From Heliocidaris erythrogramma (Eukaryota > Echinodermata > Echinoidea > Camarodonta > Echinometridae), in contig CM046856.1 of the NCBI GenBank assembly GCA_025617745.1, positions 33,288,208 to 33,352,207 on the forward strand: a stretch of 64,000 nucleotides of DNA, read 5' to 3'. Each line of letters opens with the position of its first letter. Positions within the stretch are counted from its first letter, which is position 1. The notes below the pieces were generated by a model. The model worked only from the letters and a program-made list of their open reading frames with translations. It did not search any database and was not told the origin of the DNA. The position numbers were made by a program, and so were the translations under genes. Of the stretch, positions 1 through 14,400 are shown in pieces.

Positions 1-2220
1 TAGCTTGCAATTGAAATATAAAATTCATTATTAAACTAAGGTTTATTAGTATATTTTAAATTAATTCTTGTAAAAATGTAAATGATATCATTAATGTGAA
101 TTTTAAAGAAAAATATATGTAGTTCTAATAGAGGCATTGTCAATCTCAATTTGCTTAAAGAAATATTACTGATATGAAATATCTAGCTGTTTAAAATGCT
201 GCATACAGGCTTTATCAATATACATTGTAAATCGAATTTATATATAAATCACTTTTGTTTTAAGAGTGTCATGTCATTCATTTTGACTGTGCCACCCAGT
301 TTACACACAAACATGAATAAACTGACACGATATTGGGTGTCATTCGCACTAAATGAAAAAAAAGAAGAGGATTATGAAAGTTAGGATCAATGGCAAATTG
401 ATCAGTCTTAAACTTGTGTATTTATGAGCTTGATTGATACAATAGATGGATATAGGTCAATAATTTTATGCATAAATAAAGATGATTATAGACAACTTGT
501 AAAACCCCATATGAAGGAAACTATAACAATACTTTATATATTTCTCTTTGAATTTTGATATTTACTGTATACTGCATACTTTGAGCAATACCTTTGTACA
601 ACAGAGTCCTGTTAGTATTATGTGAGATGACTGTGTAAAATTCTTGATTGTTTGGGGCTATTTTACATGGATACAAAGATTTTCTTTGCTGATTTTTGGA
701 TACAAAATATGTTGTGTATTTCAAATAGGAGGATGCTTCAATGAAGCAAACACAAATGCGAATGTATGGGACAGTTTAAACTCAGGGTTTTAACAGTATT
801 CTTTTGTTACCTTCAATACATGTACGCCGACTTGGAAAATATTTTTCTTGCAAGAATATTCCCCCCCTTATTCATATCTGTGGTATTACATGATACTCTC
901 AGTAATTTAGAAAGACTGGATAAAAATGACTGAAGATAGAGAAACTTTGGTGAAATTGTTGGAACGATGACTCTTTAGTGAGCTAAATGCTTTTGCTAAT
1001 TGCTTCTTTGATTCAGTTATTTTACTGCTAAAAATTTGTTTGAAGCTGGAGCACTTTGCAAAGGTCTCGTTATCAATCGTGAATTTAGAAACCTAGGATT
1101 TAAAGAGGGATAATTTTTTTACAGTGTAATATTTTTAGAAACCCAATATCTAATGTTTAGTGATTATTCATTTGCTGTAGAGTTCTGAAGTGCAAGGGCT
1201 ACCTGGGTTCTTGCCAATTTGAGGTATTGAAATTTGTACATTTTATACTATAAGTCCACCGCACAATGTACGATCGGTCTACGATCCGATTTTGAAAGAA
1301 AATTTCTCATTATTATGAATGGCTTGCTTGAAGAGAGTTCATTTCATGCGGTTTTTGCTGTCCAAATCATTGTACTACGTTCATGATTTGTAGTGTTATT
1401 ATGAAAAGCATTATTATTCTTGCCACTGCCAGTATAGGTAGTGTTTGGAATACTTGACACTTTATAACAAGAATAATTGCTCAATGCTGTAATGGGAATT
1501 GTCCTACTCAATATTGTACAGTTGTAAAAATTCTTTCTCTTGCAAGTAAATCTTTTTGAAATATGAAGAAAATATTTTGTTTTACGTACTGTGTTCATGT
1601 GTTGTACTGTGTATCTTCCGTTATCAATATGCTATTCTAATCATTAACTTCAACTGTGGACCAAACGCTAATACCCAACCCTAAATCCGACATAAAGCCC
1701 TAAACCTACATCTTTGATGAAATAGAGCCCAGATATATCTGTCTCAAAGCTCATCAAAATGTGTGTTATGCGTGTATGTTAGAAGATGGAAATATGAAAT
1801 GTATAAGAGATATGAAAAGAATAGGACAGAAAAAAAGGGGAAGCACTATTCATTGCTAATTGCAAGTTTTTAGTTTTCCAATAACTTTGAATTCCTTCTC
1901 TTGCTCAGCTTTTCTCACTCTTTCTTTCAATTCCTTCCCCATCTCTGATGACAAGTAAGAAAGTTATTGCATAAAGACAGATGCCATATCGATATAGACA
2001 TATTTGCCACTCGTTCACCATATGGTATTCCCTCACCATTCATCAATAAGGCATGAGTTTGTAAGTAATGCTTCCATAATAACTTGGACTTGAATAGATT
2101 CTTTAAATATGTTATCGTATTAAAGTGAATAGTGAAAAAATAGCTTAATAAACCCATGATATTTCTGTTCCTCTCACTTTCTGCTCTTATTATATTTCAC
2201 CTTAACAAAACAACCACACT
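1..2220. other. Downstream flank, no gene seen
   Basis: This is AT-rich sequence beyond the probable osr 3' end. Open frames are all under about 85 codons, many opening with non-ATG starts, and none resembles a known protein. I see no mobile element with clear ends. Confidence 0.5.
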
Positions 2221-2224
2221 TGTG

Positions 2225-5096
2225 AAATGTACAGAACTTGCACTGGTTTATTCTGTATCAATAGTCATTTGATATAAAACAAACATTGTCAATAATGAAA
2301 AATCTATGATAATGTGCATTCAAACTAGCAAATAATATAAATCCTCTAATTTCAAAATAATGCAATAACTCAAATAATAAAAACTTGAATTACATTGAGT
2401 TGTTAAGTCTGAGTGTTAAAAGTGAAAATGAAATAAATAATGACAATTTTAAATTCCTATTTACATAAAAAGGTATACACCTTTAGTCATATCTGTAACG
2501 GATCGTTCAACTCTAGCTAGTGAAATTATCATTTACATAATCTTGCTGTCTTGAAGATGTTTCATTCATTACTGGAAGAAAATGATCTGATAATTGAAAT
2601 ATTGAATCTAAATTCCAAGTAATTATTTACATTAATCAAACAATATGCATAGTTTTCTTTTATCTCTTTCTTCTACTTTTAATGAAAATTTATCTACACA
2701 CATTGCAGTTTTCAAACACACAATTAAAGGAATGGTGGATAGCTTCTATTGGAATGGTTTCGCTGAACGTAATGACAACCATATGTTCAAGCTGCATCTC
2801 TAGAAAACTTTTTCAACTACACCTGAACTTCACTTTTATTACAGAAGTATATTTTGTGTGTTTGGTATTGAGTATGCATAAAATATATTTTAATAGTCTG
2901 CATTAATATCTTACTGCAGTCAGACAAGGTTCAAAACTTTCTTCTTTACAATACAATCATGCAAACTGATATACTTCACCAAAATGTCAAAATTCAAAAG
3001 TTCAAATTCAAATTCACTTGAAAAATAACCATGATTAATCAATGAAGCAAGTATTTTTATCTCTTGTGTATGATGTTACAAAATCAGTTGGCAAATTACT
3101 CAAAATCACTATCTTGTATCATTTCCGGCTTGCATCCTCATCATGAAATGCATAGATTATTCCTTATATAGATTTCAAAGCACCAAAATACAATGAACAA
3201 CAAAATTTAATTTACGATAAACTTGCTTGCAATGCCGCACCTTTCAAACAGCTTCAACGTCAAATATACATCAACGACATCAGCTGATAAGTTATATACA
3301 TGTACATCTCTACATCTATATTTACAGTTACTAATCACAGCCCAGCTGTGCTTTCCTTGTTTAAAAAAGAAATCAATATTGCATCAAATGCGTAATTACC
3401 GCTATTCAAAATGAACTTCCTAATAAATAAACATGCACTGTACATCCAAGCAACCTCCAAACCAGCATCCACATAACATTGAAAACTATATACACTTTCC
3501 TTGCTAGGCAACTAGAATTTCAAATTCCTTACACAACTATACATATTTTGCAAGGAGCAGAAAAGGTGATAAGTTGGTTATAAAATACAAAAATGATTTA
3601 CACAAAGTACTATATTGGATACTTTTTGTCCCTTAATATTTGGCATTATAACAGAGCAATACTGCATTTTCATGGGTTTTTTTTCAGTAAGGACCCCTTC
3701 CCTTTTTATAAAATTAATGACAAATTGAAGTCACTGCCTTTGGTATAACAGATATTTTAAGCTAGTAACTGTTAGTACAACACGACAACTATTTATGACT
3801 TTCACACTTTTTATGGTGGAGAAAAAAATAGAGTTGAGAAAATAAAATTGAAGCGTTGGCCGAGAAATAGCAGGAAAATTAAGAAAAATGCTGGTAGAAT
3901 GATAGCTCTAGGAATATACATCTAGAAGCTTAAGTAGATCAACATACCTACAACATAATAAGAAGTTAGAAAGAATGAAGAAAAAAAATCAGGCAAAAGG
4001 ACCATAAAGATAATTTAAGATTTGCAACTCTGAAAACCATTTCTCATCTTTTTCTCATGACAAGGTATTTTGTTAAGTGATTTTCAAAGTACTCTGTCAC
4101 CTTGTATAGTGGATCAGTGCTCTATTTCTTCATATCAAAAAGCATATCAAGTTGAATTTGGGTAAAGTTTGTACTACCATAAAAGTACTGAGTGGTTAAG
4201 AAAAGGACTATCCACATCTCGTATGAAAAGCATTAATGCAAAAATACATTTGATTTCTTTTACTAAACTGAAGAGTTTGTAAGGCATTATATTCAAATAC
4301 AAAACAAGGATCTCAATTTCAAGACTTTACAAACTTAAACTTGACAAGAGTAATGCTAAACAACTTTAACCAAAAGTTTGCAATGAAAAGTGAATATTTT
4401 CCCTAATCCTAAAAACACATTCTCCAAAATAATATAGATAAAAAATAATGCTAGCACCTGTACTTAACATACGCAATATTAGATTTCAGTAGGTAATCTT
4501 AACTATTTCTTGGCTAGAATCCAAAACAACAGACTGCAAGTGGCTATATTTATAAATATTCATACAAAAAACAACTTACAGATTAAAAGTTCTATGCACT
4601 CTCCATCGCCAAGTGGGTGTACCGTATCGCCATTGAATACAATAAAATATCTACAAACTGCTAATGTAGCAAATTATATTCTAATGGTTTATGGAAAATA
4701 ACATTCTTGATAGGAACAGAAGCAAAAACAAAGGTACATTTTAAACTTTAATTTGTTAATATGTTGAATTGATTATTCATTAAGTATCCCTGCTTACTCA
4801 CTGCTTCTAGGGTGATGCAAATTCTAACATAGACATTTTGTTCACCACAGCCTATTATGATACAAGTTTTTAAAACACAAAGCAAATGACATCGTCCATC
4901 AAATCTCAACCTCTACTGTACCAGACAGTCGACCAATCTGCAGCTAGGATGCAAACCTTGCTAGAGGGTCAGAGACTATTCTCGGCTGGTGTAGAGCTAC
5001 CTGTTCCATTTATGAATGATGAAGACCCTTTCCAAGTGAAGCACCTTTAGTCCACGTTCACCACCTTGAAGAGTGTCCTACCACAAAGTCTCTTAA
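2225..5096 (-). other. Probable osr 3' untranslated region with candidate poly(A) signal
   Basis: The sequence after the osr stop is AT-rich, free of long open frames and relatively free of transposons for nearly 3 kb, as expected for a long 3' UTR. On the minus strand an AATAAA lies at 2252-2247. About 15-20 nt further on is a CA-containing stretch and then a GT-rich run (GTGTGGTTGTTTTG) near 2220-2206, which fits a cleavage site with its downstream element. A second AATAAA near 2840-2835 could serve a shorter form. The end point is inferred and no transcript evidence is available. Confidence 0.42.
2247..2252 (-). terminator. Candidate polyadenylation signal AATAAA
   Basis: The canonical hexamer on the minus strand is followed within 45 nt by a GT-rich segment. 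It is the best such pair downstream of the osr stop codon. Isolated AATAAA hexamers are common in AT-rich DNA, so this remains a candidate. Confidence 0.4.
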
Positions 5097-5475
5097 TCAG
5101 TTAGCAACCTCTACTAGTGTTGCGCCACCAGTGGCCATCGACCCTGCGCTTGCGGCTGCAGCAGCTGCAGCAGCGGCAGCGGCCGCGGCCTGGATAGCCC
5201 CGACGCACTCGTTATGGGTGAAGCTGTGCCGCCTCAGGTCGCAGTTCCGCCTGAACACCTTGCCACAGTTGGGACAGTTGAAGGGTTTGATGTCGGTGTG
5301 GGTCAGAAGATGTGTCTTCAGGTTGCTGCGCTGGTTGAAGGTTCGGCCGCAGGTAGCACACTTGTGAGGCGACTGCTGCATGTGAAGGGTCTTGTGGACG
5401 GCCAGGGTTCTTGCCTGACAGAAGCCTTTACCGCACTCTCCACATTTGAAGGGTTTCTCCTTGGAATGGATGTAC
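5097..5475 (-). CDS. osr: osr coding exon 3 (end of finger 2, fingers 3-5, polyalanine tail, stop)
   Basis: The exon begins after a pyrimidine-rich acceptor (CTCTGTCTCAG|GTACATCC) and encodes residues 251-375, ending at TGA 5099-5097. It starts [11 protein letters not shown], completing finger 2 with His253. Finger 3 is Cys261/Cys264/His277/His281, finger 4 is Cys289/Cys292/His305/His309 and finger 5 is Cys317/Cys320/His333/His337. Linkers are of the HSKEKP, HMQQSP and HTDIKP types seen across the Odd family. After finger 5 the protein has a run of 13 alanines (residues 346-358) encoded by mixed GCN codons, then a short tail ending in EVAN. The compact tail lacks a recognisable repressor motif. 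The polyalanine run is likely lineage-specific and may vary in length. Confidence 0.96.
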
Positions 5476-8400
5476 CTGAGACAGAGGGAACAGAATGAAA
5501 CATTCATAAGAAAGGGGCTTTTCTTCAATATAAAGCAATAGACGTTGAAAAGATGTTTGGTACTACAAATCGGAGAATAGCGTTGAACAGAGGCATACTA
5601 AATCTCTTGTCTTGCACTCATCAGAATAAACTGGAGGAATGAACAGAAAGTCCAAATCAAACAAATATAAATGGAAACTAAAGGAACAACTGGCACAAAA
5701 TATAACGAGCTCTGACTGGCTGTCTAAAGATAATCAGGCTTTAATATTGTTAGCCCATTTTCTGTCCATTCTTGTGCTTTACTCTGATGGGTGCAAGATG
5801 AAAAGCTTTAGTATGCCTCTGTTCAATGCAATAGGTATTATCAAATATATTGTTTTAATCCTCCAAAATATCTTTTTCATTATGTCTTGAAATAAGAGTT
5901 GCTCTGCACAGCCTCCAAAGTTTACTAGAGGTTTATCAGACTTTGCAACAACTAAAGTGTTAACTGTCAATTAACAAAAGAAAATGACTTCTTTTAAAAA
6001 AACTCAAAGTATCCATCAAGTTGGATGCATTCGAAAGTGATCACAATCAAGTGTGTTTATGAAGGAGTGTACAGCAGTATAATATTTGTTTTATTCAGTT
6101 TTATGCTCAAAATAAATACGATTACTTTATCATAACAGAAAGTTCTATTTGAAGAAAGTTTCTATTTACAAAGAAAGTTCTATTTGAAATGGGTTCTTCC
6201 CTTTTGATGAGGAACTAAATTACAGCAATATGGGATCACTTTATTAGAGAAAGCCCAAGCAATTTCCCTTCCTGAATGATTTGTGGTTATTAATGCATGC
6301 CTGGTAGTCCAGTTTCCAAAAGTGCATTATTTCAGAAGCATGTTCCTAATCTACAACAGTTCAAATGAACTTTAAGTGTTTTCAAAACACTTGTTTCCTT
6401 CTTTTCCACACATTTGGTTAGAAGTTGGATTCAAGCTTGAATTTCACTTTATAACAATGGGTATAAATCTAACTGTTCTCCAGATCCTTTATCAATGAGG
6501 TTAAAAGGGAACCCGTAGAAGGGCAAGGAACTCTTTGTTTGAAAAATAATATTTTTTTTGTGGAAAGACCACTGCACTTTACTGTTTACAAAGAAGGAAT
6601 GAAATCAGAGTATTCTGCACTTGAAATGAATCAAGAAGCCGAAGTCTAGAGGTTCTTGGGCAAGAGGGGAGTTTGATGGATAATGGAGGGGTGATAAGTT
6701 TAAAAAGAAAACAGAAAAAAGTTTTAAGAAGGGTTACGAAAAATTAAAAGCTGAATTATCAAAGAGCCTCTGAAGTAATTAATATATCAGACAGGAGATG
6801 AAATACAACCAGAAAAGCATTTTGCAATGAAGGAAGTGTCTCATGAATTATGAACAAGAATGAAATTCCACAGAATTCCTGAACAAGTCCCGAACATTTA
6901 AGAGAAGCCTTAGAAATGCAAGCTTTTAGAAGAAAAAAAATACCTTCAAAAATACTCCTCTCTTCTTACTTCCAGGGGAAAAAAGGAGGGTCCTATCTCA
7001 CTGAACATTCTCAAAAAAACATCAATTTTAAAGGAGAAATCTGTCATCTCCCTCTTGCTCGCTTTGAGACCTCATCCGTTTTTTACATCTCCTCATTCTC
7101 CTACAAACGGGGGATTAGGGTAGTGAAGGTTACCCCTCTTTCGCAGGTGTGAGGCGCTTTTAGCCATCTTTTGCCGCTAACGAGGGAACCAGGCCGACCC
7201 ACCCATCCGCAAGATAGGCGGGGTCGTGCCAAAGGTGCCGTTGCCTTGCCGCCGCCACTGCTGCCGCTACTTGCTGCTCGCTCAGGAGCAGAAGTTTTGG
7301 GCATCTGCTGGGGTTATCCAGCGAGATTAAGCGCTCCTTGTCCCCTTGATCAGGGCTTGACAGACGTGGCAACCTGCTAAACTCATTGCGGATAATCTCC
7401 AGCTTCCCTTCTCAAGTGCTCTTGGCGGTCAAAGCATTATCTCGTCATCTCCACCAGCCGCGAGATGATCTACCAAGGCGTTGGAGTAGAGTGGAGTGGA
7501 GGGGAAGGGGAAGGGGGAGGAAGTCCAGGGTTATCATTAAGTTTACTCTGGTAACTCAGGTTATAATTGGATATTACCGTCTTTAATTGTTGCCATCTTG
7601 TTCTGGGACATTACCCCAAAATTGTGCTGTATCCTTTGGTTACACCACAAAGAAATCCCATGCATGATTGACAGGCTTACACCGCTTGAGCTCCTTGCCC
7701 CCATTCCCAGGAAAATACATCTTGGAGGTTGGTTTGGTTTTTATTCCAGGATAGGTGTTTCATATTGCACATCTTTCAAAATCTAGATGCCCTATTCAAA
7801 GAGAAGATCAATAATTTTGATATCTATTTATTATATGAAGGATATTAGATAGGAAAAGTGAAGATAAAGAAGCCTTTCTAAATGAGAACCCGAGCTGAGA
7901 AATAGGACTCATTTGGAGGGAAATGGCGATATCCCCAAGGTTGAATTTCCTCAGCCACTAAGTTTTAGGCATAGTGCCCTCTTTTGGCAAATCAAATGTA
8001 ACATATTTATCCCATTGTTCTAATGTGGGTATTCATTCTGTCTCTCTCTCTCTTGCTCTCTCATTATTCTCCATCTTCCTCACTCATTCAATGGTGCAAA
8101 AATGAGAAAGAGAGAGAGAGAGAGAGAGGAAAGGCAATGCAAAAGGATAATGATACAAGTCCATTCCACACCCTCACTTCTGTCTATGGCTTTGTCTTCT
8201 TACATTTCATATTTTGAACGCCCCTCCCTCCCCTCCCAATGAAAGCAGTGCCCCCCCCCCCCAGTTGGCTGGACCCACACTACTCCACTGATCAATGCTT
8301 TGAAAGGTGTACTGCAATCGATCTCTGGGGCTATACCTTCGGTCTGGCAGCCAGGTGCGATTGCCGTTCCCGGTGTTGCTGCTTGAGGTGACAAGCAATC

Positions 8401-11400
8401 TTATCCGCACTCTCGGATTATCTGTTTTACGACTTGTAGTTTAACAGGGAGTTTGGCACTGCCAGATAACGCTTGGTGCTAAATACTCAATTTGCCAATC
8501 GGTCTGTATGCTCAGACCGGAAGCTGGGGAGATAACGGTATTTACTGAAAGATAGAAACCACCTTGATGAAGGAGGATGCATGGAATCAGAAAAACAGTA
8601 ATAACATCTGAAAGACCTCTGGCTCTGAAAAAGTACATCCTTACAATCGCTACTCCAAAGGATATTGCCATATCATGTGAAGAAAAAAGATATGTAGTAC
8701 ATTAACTTCCTTTTTACAAACATTAATTGTACACTATTGTACTTCCCAGGTCTGTGCTACCATATAATATTTCCGTTCAGAAGTTTTGGTTCTTTTCAGC
8801 ATCTAAAATTGCTTACTTTGATCTTGAATGAAAGACACAGTATTTCTAACAAACAATATCTATCGGTAATGATAATATTATCAACTCGCAAAACATTTCC
8901 TCAACAAATGTAATATATATTACTTTTTAAAAATTATATTTCATTCATGGAGTAGACATCCTTTCTCACTCAAGGAATTTTGTACTTAAAGCAAAACATA
9001 ACTAAATATATCACCATCAAAAATATAACTAGTGAAAAAAATATTTCACCAACCAAATAACATATATTTCCATAAATTTTGATAAATAAGCTACCACTTT
9101 GTTAGGATCTCCTGACACATCTCTTAACCCGTGGACTACTGAATTCTCTCATTCCCATATGCTTAATACAGGGATCACCCGGTTCCCGTAGGCAAGGGGT
9201 TAAGTTTTGGAGGCCTTCATCTTAGCTTCATCAAAGGTAATTTGTCATCTTTTCTTTCAACAAACAACCCTTGCCTCTCGGGCTGTCACTCAAGATGCTT
9301 GGGCGAGATAAGACCAAGTCTAACAAGAGATAAGACCAGGTCCAACAACAGAACCGGAAGGCGATGTTCGAGATAAGTGTGCCCAGATCGTGTAGGTACT
9401 GGACCTGGTGATTGTTTACTGCGGAGGCGGACAGTAAGGTGCAAGGGAGATGTTTACCACCGTAACTACTAACTAACCAAACATCCTGACCTCAAAATGA
9501 AAAATATTAAGTGTTCTTTGATTGCTTCTAGATGTAAACGTAGTATTGAATTTGTATATATTCACTGGAAAAAGTTTACTCAACAATATTTTTTCTTAAA
9601 ATGATAAATCATCAATACATTATCAGTAATACTAAATGGAACTCTTCAAAATACGCCTTATTCATTTGGTAAACAGATCTGTTTCTAATCCAAATTCAAA
9701 GAAAATATCAATACCAAAATATGGGATTGCCTAGATCAGATATTTCCCTAAAACTTATTAAGTGAAGATTGGTACAAATGATATTTCGGTATATACACTT
9801 CAAAAATGAATATGAATTGGGTACATGTATCAAGTTTAACAATCAATAATTGCTTTGATTTAAAGGAAACTTGTAGGATATTGAAAGCATGATTGTTAAT
9901 ATACATTTTCTTCTCTTCCTCACAGGAGAGAGAGAGACACACAACAACTTACATGCTGTTGAAATAAATCGTTGAAATAAATCTATGCAATACAATGACT
10001 GCATGCAACATCTTTAATCATCGTCAAACTATAAATTGATCATTAAAATGACATATTTACAATATACGAGAAAATAACTACTGTTTCCTTTCGACTGCAG
10101 CATGGAAATTCTCTCTCAATCTAATCCACTTTATCATCCAAACAGTTTCAGTAACCCCTTAACCTTAGTTTCATTAAAACCAGTAGCATGACTCAAGCTT
10201 ATTCTTTCTCTAGATTTTAAATCACTTCATGTCCCTTTGAGGAATATGTGAAGGCTTAGAATATGTTTGCAATATTGTCAAATAAATCTCCTTCAACTCA
10301 TGTTTGTATTCATTTATTTCTTTCTTTTCCATCTTTGAAATGTCTTAAACCTATTTTAAAGACAAACACAAGTTCTATTGCCTGTCTAAATGGTATTTCC
10401 GGCTACAGTACTTCGGAAATATGGCTACAAAATCAGCTTTACATATTTACACTTGATTTATGCCAGTGGATGCTGCTACTAATCAAAAGGAAATTTTCAG
10501 ATGATTTTTTTTTTTGTTGGGACAAAGACAATGATTCATTTTGACTGAGTCATCTTCTCGTCTGGAAGATGGAAATATTGAATACCTAGCTCTCTCTCCA
10601 CACCCCAAAATAGGCCCAATATGATGAAGACTGGATATAAAATATTCCAAACTAAGTCCTCATAATGTTCGCAGTCAAGTTTTTGACGTTAATCTAGAGC
10701 GTGCATTTCATCGCCATGTGATTCAGAAGATGGCGATAATCACCTGATAGTTTCCCCCAACCAGATCACGCGAGATTATGCCGCTAATCATACATGGTGA
10801 TTAAAAATGTCTAAGCTGGGCCAGATTTCAAACTGCTCCTCAAATATACAAAGAGGTGACGAGCATGGAAAAATACAAAGAAAACTTTGAGATGTTACTT
10901 TTAATCTCTCATTAATGCCCTGAGACAATGGAAATATGGGTTAAAACTGCTATGAAAGTTGCGTGATGCACACCGAGTCAGAATTAACATATGAGACCGA
11001 TAGAGATAATGCAGAGAGAGAGAGAGAGAGAAATGTATGACTTTCTTTGTGTTGATCATTACCTCCAACATCCCCACTGTGATAAAGGTAAGTATAATTT
11101 CTAACCAACAGCTTGATGTTACCTATGAATTCGATTAGGACCTTGAGTGCATTGAAATATCAGAGAGAAGATCCAGGTATTCGATGATTGAGACAAAAGG
11201 GTAAATAGTATCCAAAAGTTGTGGAAGCTTTGTGATGCCTATTAAACGAGAACATATGAGACCAAAAGAGAGAGTCGGTATATGGAGCAAAAATATGACT
11301 TTCTTTGTGTTTTCATCAATTAGCCTTGGTACCCCAAGAGCTGCAATAAAGCTATCAAATTTATGGATTTAATAACTCCTTCAGCCACATATTAATTATA

Positions 11401-14400
11401 AAAACACTTCAAATAGGTATGTCCAAAGAGCAAATACAGCCAGCTTTCGATAGTTGATGCATATTTTTCCTTCATAATTTACAGTTTAAGTGTATTACTA
11501 TTAGAGAGGGAAAGAATTACAATACCAATATTACATGTTCGAGTAGAACATAGACCTTCATGGGGAAATGGTAGGAAGGTATAATCATAACAAAATACAA
11601 AAAATAATTCATTTCACATTTTTGGGCTCTAAAGATATTTTTCAATACTGTTTTCCAAGAAAAACTAATCAGATTTATAAATATTAAAAATTAACCCTCA
11701 TACTTGGGGCACATTTAATGCTTGAGCAATGAATGAGAAGATACGAGATCAGCGTCTTTGAGCAATCTGCCTGCCTTTTTAGATCTAATGAGTGATAGCC
11801 ATACAAATGCAAAGCTTCGTAACTAGGGTGTGTTTGTAGCATAGCGGAAGCAACTGCAAATCCGGCATTACTAGATAATCATCAATGACCATTTCTTGCT
11901 CTCTTCTTAAAATACAAGTTCATCAAAGCCTCTCTCTCTCTCTCTCCCTCTCATATCCTCTCTTTTCTTACTTGTTTTCAGCACATATTTATTTCCTTCT
12001 CTCTCATGTGTGATTCATGACAAGATAATCCCCATCATGAATTGCTGAGACACTATCCAACTCCATGACCAACAAACTGTGTTCTTCCTTTTTAATTTAT
12101 AAACCCCATCTCAGTTTTGATTGACCACAAGATAATAATCACTGGTCATTCTTCACAAATGTGCCCTCCCTTTTTAATCATAACTCAAACCATATCCATC
12201 TTCCCTAGTCTTCATAATGAAAGCGATTAAGATCACCCATCCGTACCATGACTAGGCCAATCGTTCCTTGATTTGACCATTCAGTCTTATCCCTCTAATC
12301 CCCTTCCACTCCTCTTACTACTTAACCCGTTCCCTCCCACAAAATTATGAGCATTCCTACATCGAGTCAGATTAATCCAGCAACCGAATGCAAAGCGTTA
12401 AGCACATTCAGAGATAAAGATCACAGACATATCCTTCGCAGTATATACTTCCTCTTAATTAATGTTTCATATTTCTTCGTTTGAAACTGAACTTTCCCTC
12501 TTTGGTGAACCCTTTGAATGCCAAACATCTGATAACAACTTCCAATCCCATGTAATTTGAACATGCCATGGTGTTACAGGGGTTAAATATCAATCTGCGT
12601 CCTCCTTCAACAGATCTTGTTGCTGCTTCGGACAATGGAGGCATCATCACGTAGGGTGTGGATTAGGATTAAGAAGCGGGCTGAAGGATTAAAGCATATC
12701 ATCTTGAATGACCAGCTGAATCAAACAGTTGAAACAACTGCCTTTTTTTTACTCTTTGCATATCACACAAATTTTGATACAATTTTTTGAATTTCCTGCG
12801 ATAGATACAAATACTTATATATTTCTTTGAAGAGCAAAATCATATCTGAAAACTCTATTTTTCTTTCCACATGCTCGCGAATAAGTCAAACTAAAAGAAA
12901 AAAAAATGGGGGCAATCTTGGCATGGCTCTCATTTGTGCCATTGGTTTGGTTAGTAGTTTAGCTTCTATAACATTTGCTACTTTTTTTCTCTCTCTCTTC
13001 TATTTTTCCTGTTCCTTGTCTTATTTACAGTAAATCTTTCCTATGACTGATACTCTCTTTCCTTCCTTTTACTTCTTCACTTCCTTCTACTATTTCTTAT
13101 TCCGCCTCGTCTTTTTCTTCTCTCTATCAAAATATACCTTTTTGTTTGATAAAGATATTAAGTATTTGTGACTTCGTTTCGAAAATGGATCAGTCATGAC
13201 ATTCAAAACTTAGCCACAAATACTGACCTTCTTGAAACTTAGAGGTAATTTTTTGTATTTGTTCCTTGACTTCCTTTAGTAATAAAACATCCATGTTTGC
13301 AATTTTTTCAATCTTACCACTTCACATCTATGCTATCACCTTTGGAAATGCCTGTTTCATTGCATTTATACTGCACATCACACCAGAAAAGTGATAACAC
13401 ATTTAACAAACTGAGTAAAACCATACAAATATCGCATCCACAATTCCGAGCCATAATGAGCAATAACCTTGCGTTGATATCTTCTCAATTAGGGGTAAAA
13501 TTAAGGAGAGGAAATAGCAGAGAAAACCTGATAGCTGTCTGGTTATGGAGCTAAGACTCTCCTTAATTCCTGGCTTCTGTTTTTAAGGAAACCTCCAAAG
13601 TCTTCCCAAGTCTTCTCACTTTGCAAGGAGATACTCTGATTGCCAATTTGACTAATGAGGATGAACTTTGCGAAATTCAAAGATGGTATGCAAGTTTCCT
13701 ATTTCATGCTTCTTATTTCTGAGTAACTCCCTTTAAAGACTAATGAAGTACTTGGGTCATATGGTATTAAAGTTCTAGAAACTCTCATCTGTGGTAATTT
13801 GTTATTGGTATCCCAAAAGCAGCTGAAGAAACAAAATTTCTCTATACTATCATGCCCCACCAAAAAAATATTGAGGACTTTCTAATTTGCATGTACATAT
13901 TTCACTTCTCCTGTATACTTCTTTTAATCAACGACCTTCTTCCCCTCTAGTTACTTTCAACGAATTTCAAAAATTACATTTATTCCATTTTCACTTTTGC
14001 TAGATAAAAAAGACTCCAAATTGAGATCACCATTTCATTTCTCCACACCACTTTCATTTCTATTGCATATAATCAAGTAACTATTATTTCATATAAATCG
14101 GTTTTTCCATTTCCCCTTTTTAATTTCTCATTTTTTTCAAGCTATATCAACTTTCAGATTGAAATGTGATGGGTTAAGCCTAAGAAGCATAGTCACGTTG
14201 TCATAGACCCAAATGTTCATGTATTTTGGGGAGGGCGTGCCCAAGGCATTCAGTGTCACATCAATTACAGCAAAGGCTTAAGTTATTAACAAAAAAACTT
14301 TATACGCTGCAAGAAATATGATACAATTCTATGACTGTGTCATGAATGGAACTCCAACTCGACAGCACAAGACACCGACGCGTACTGAGGAGGCCAAAAG

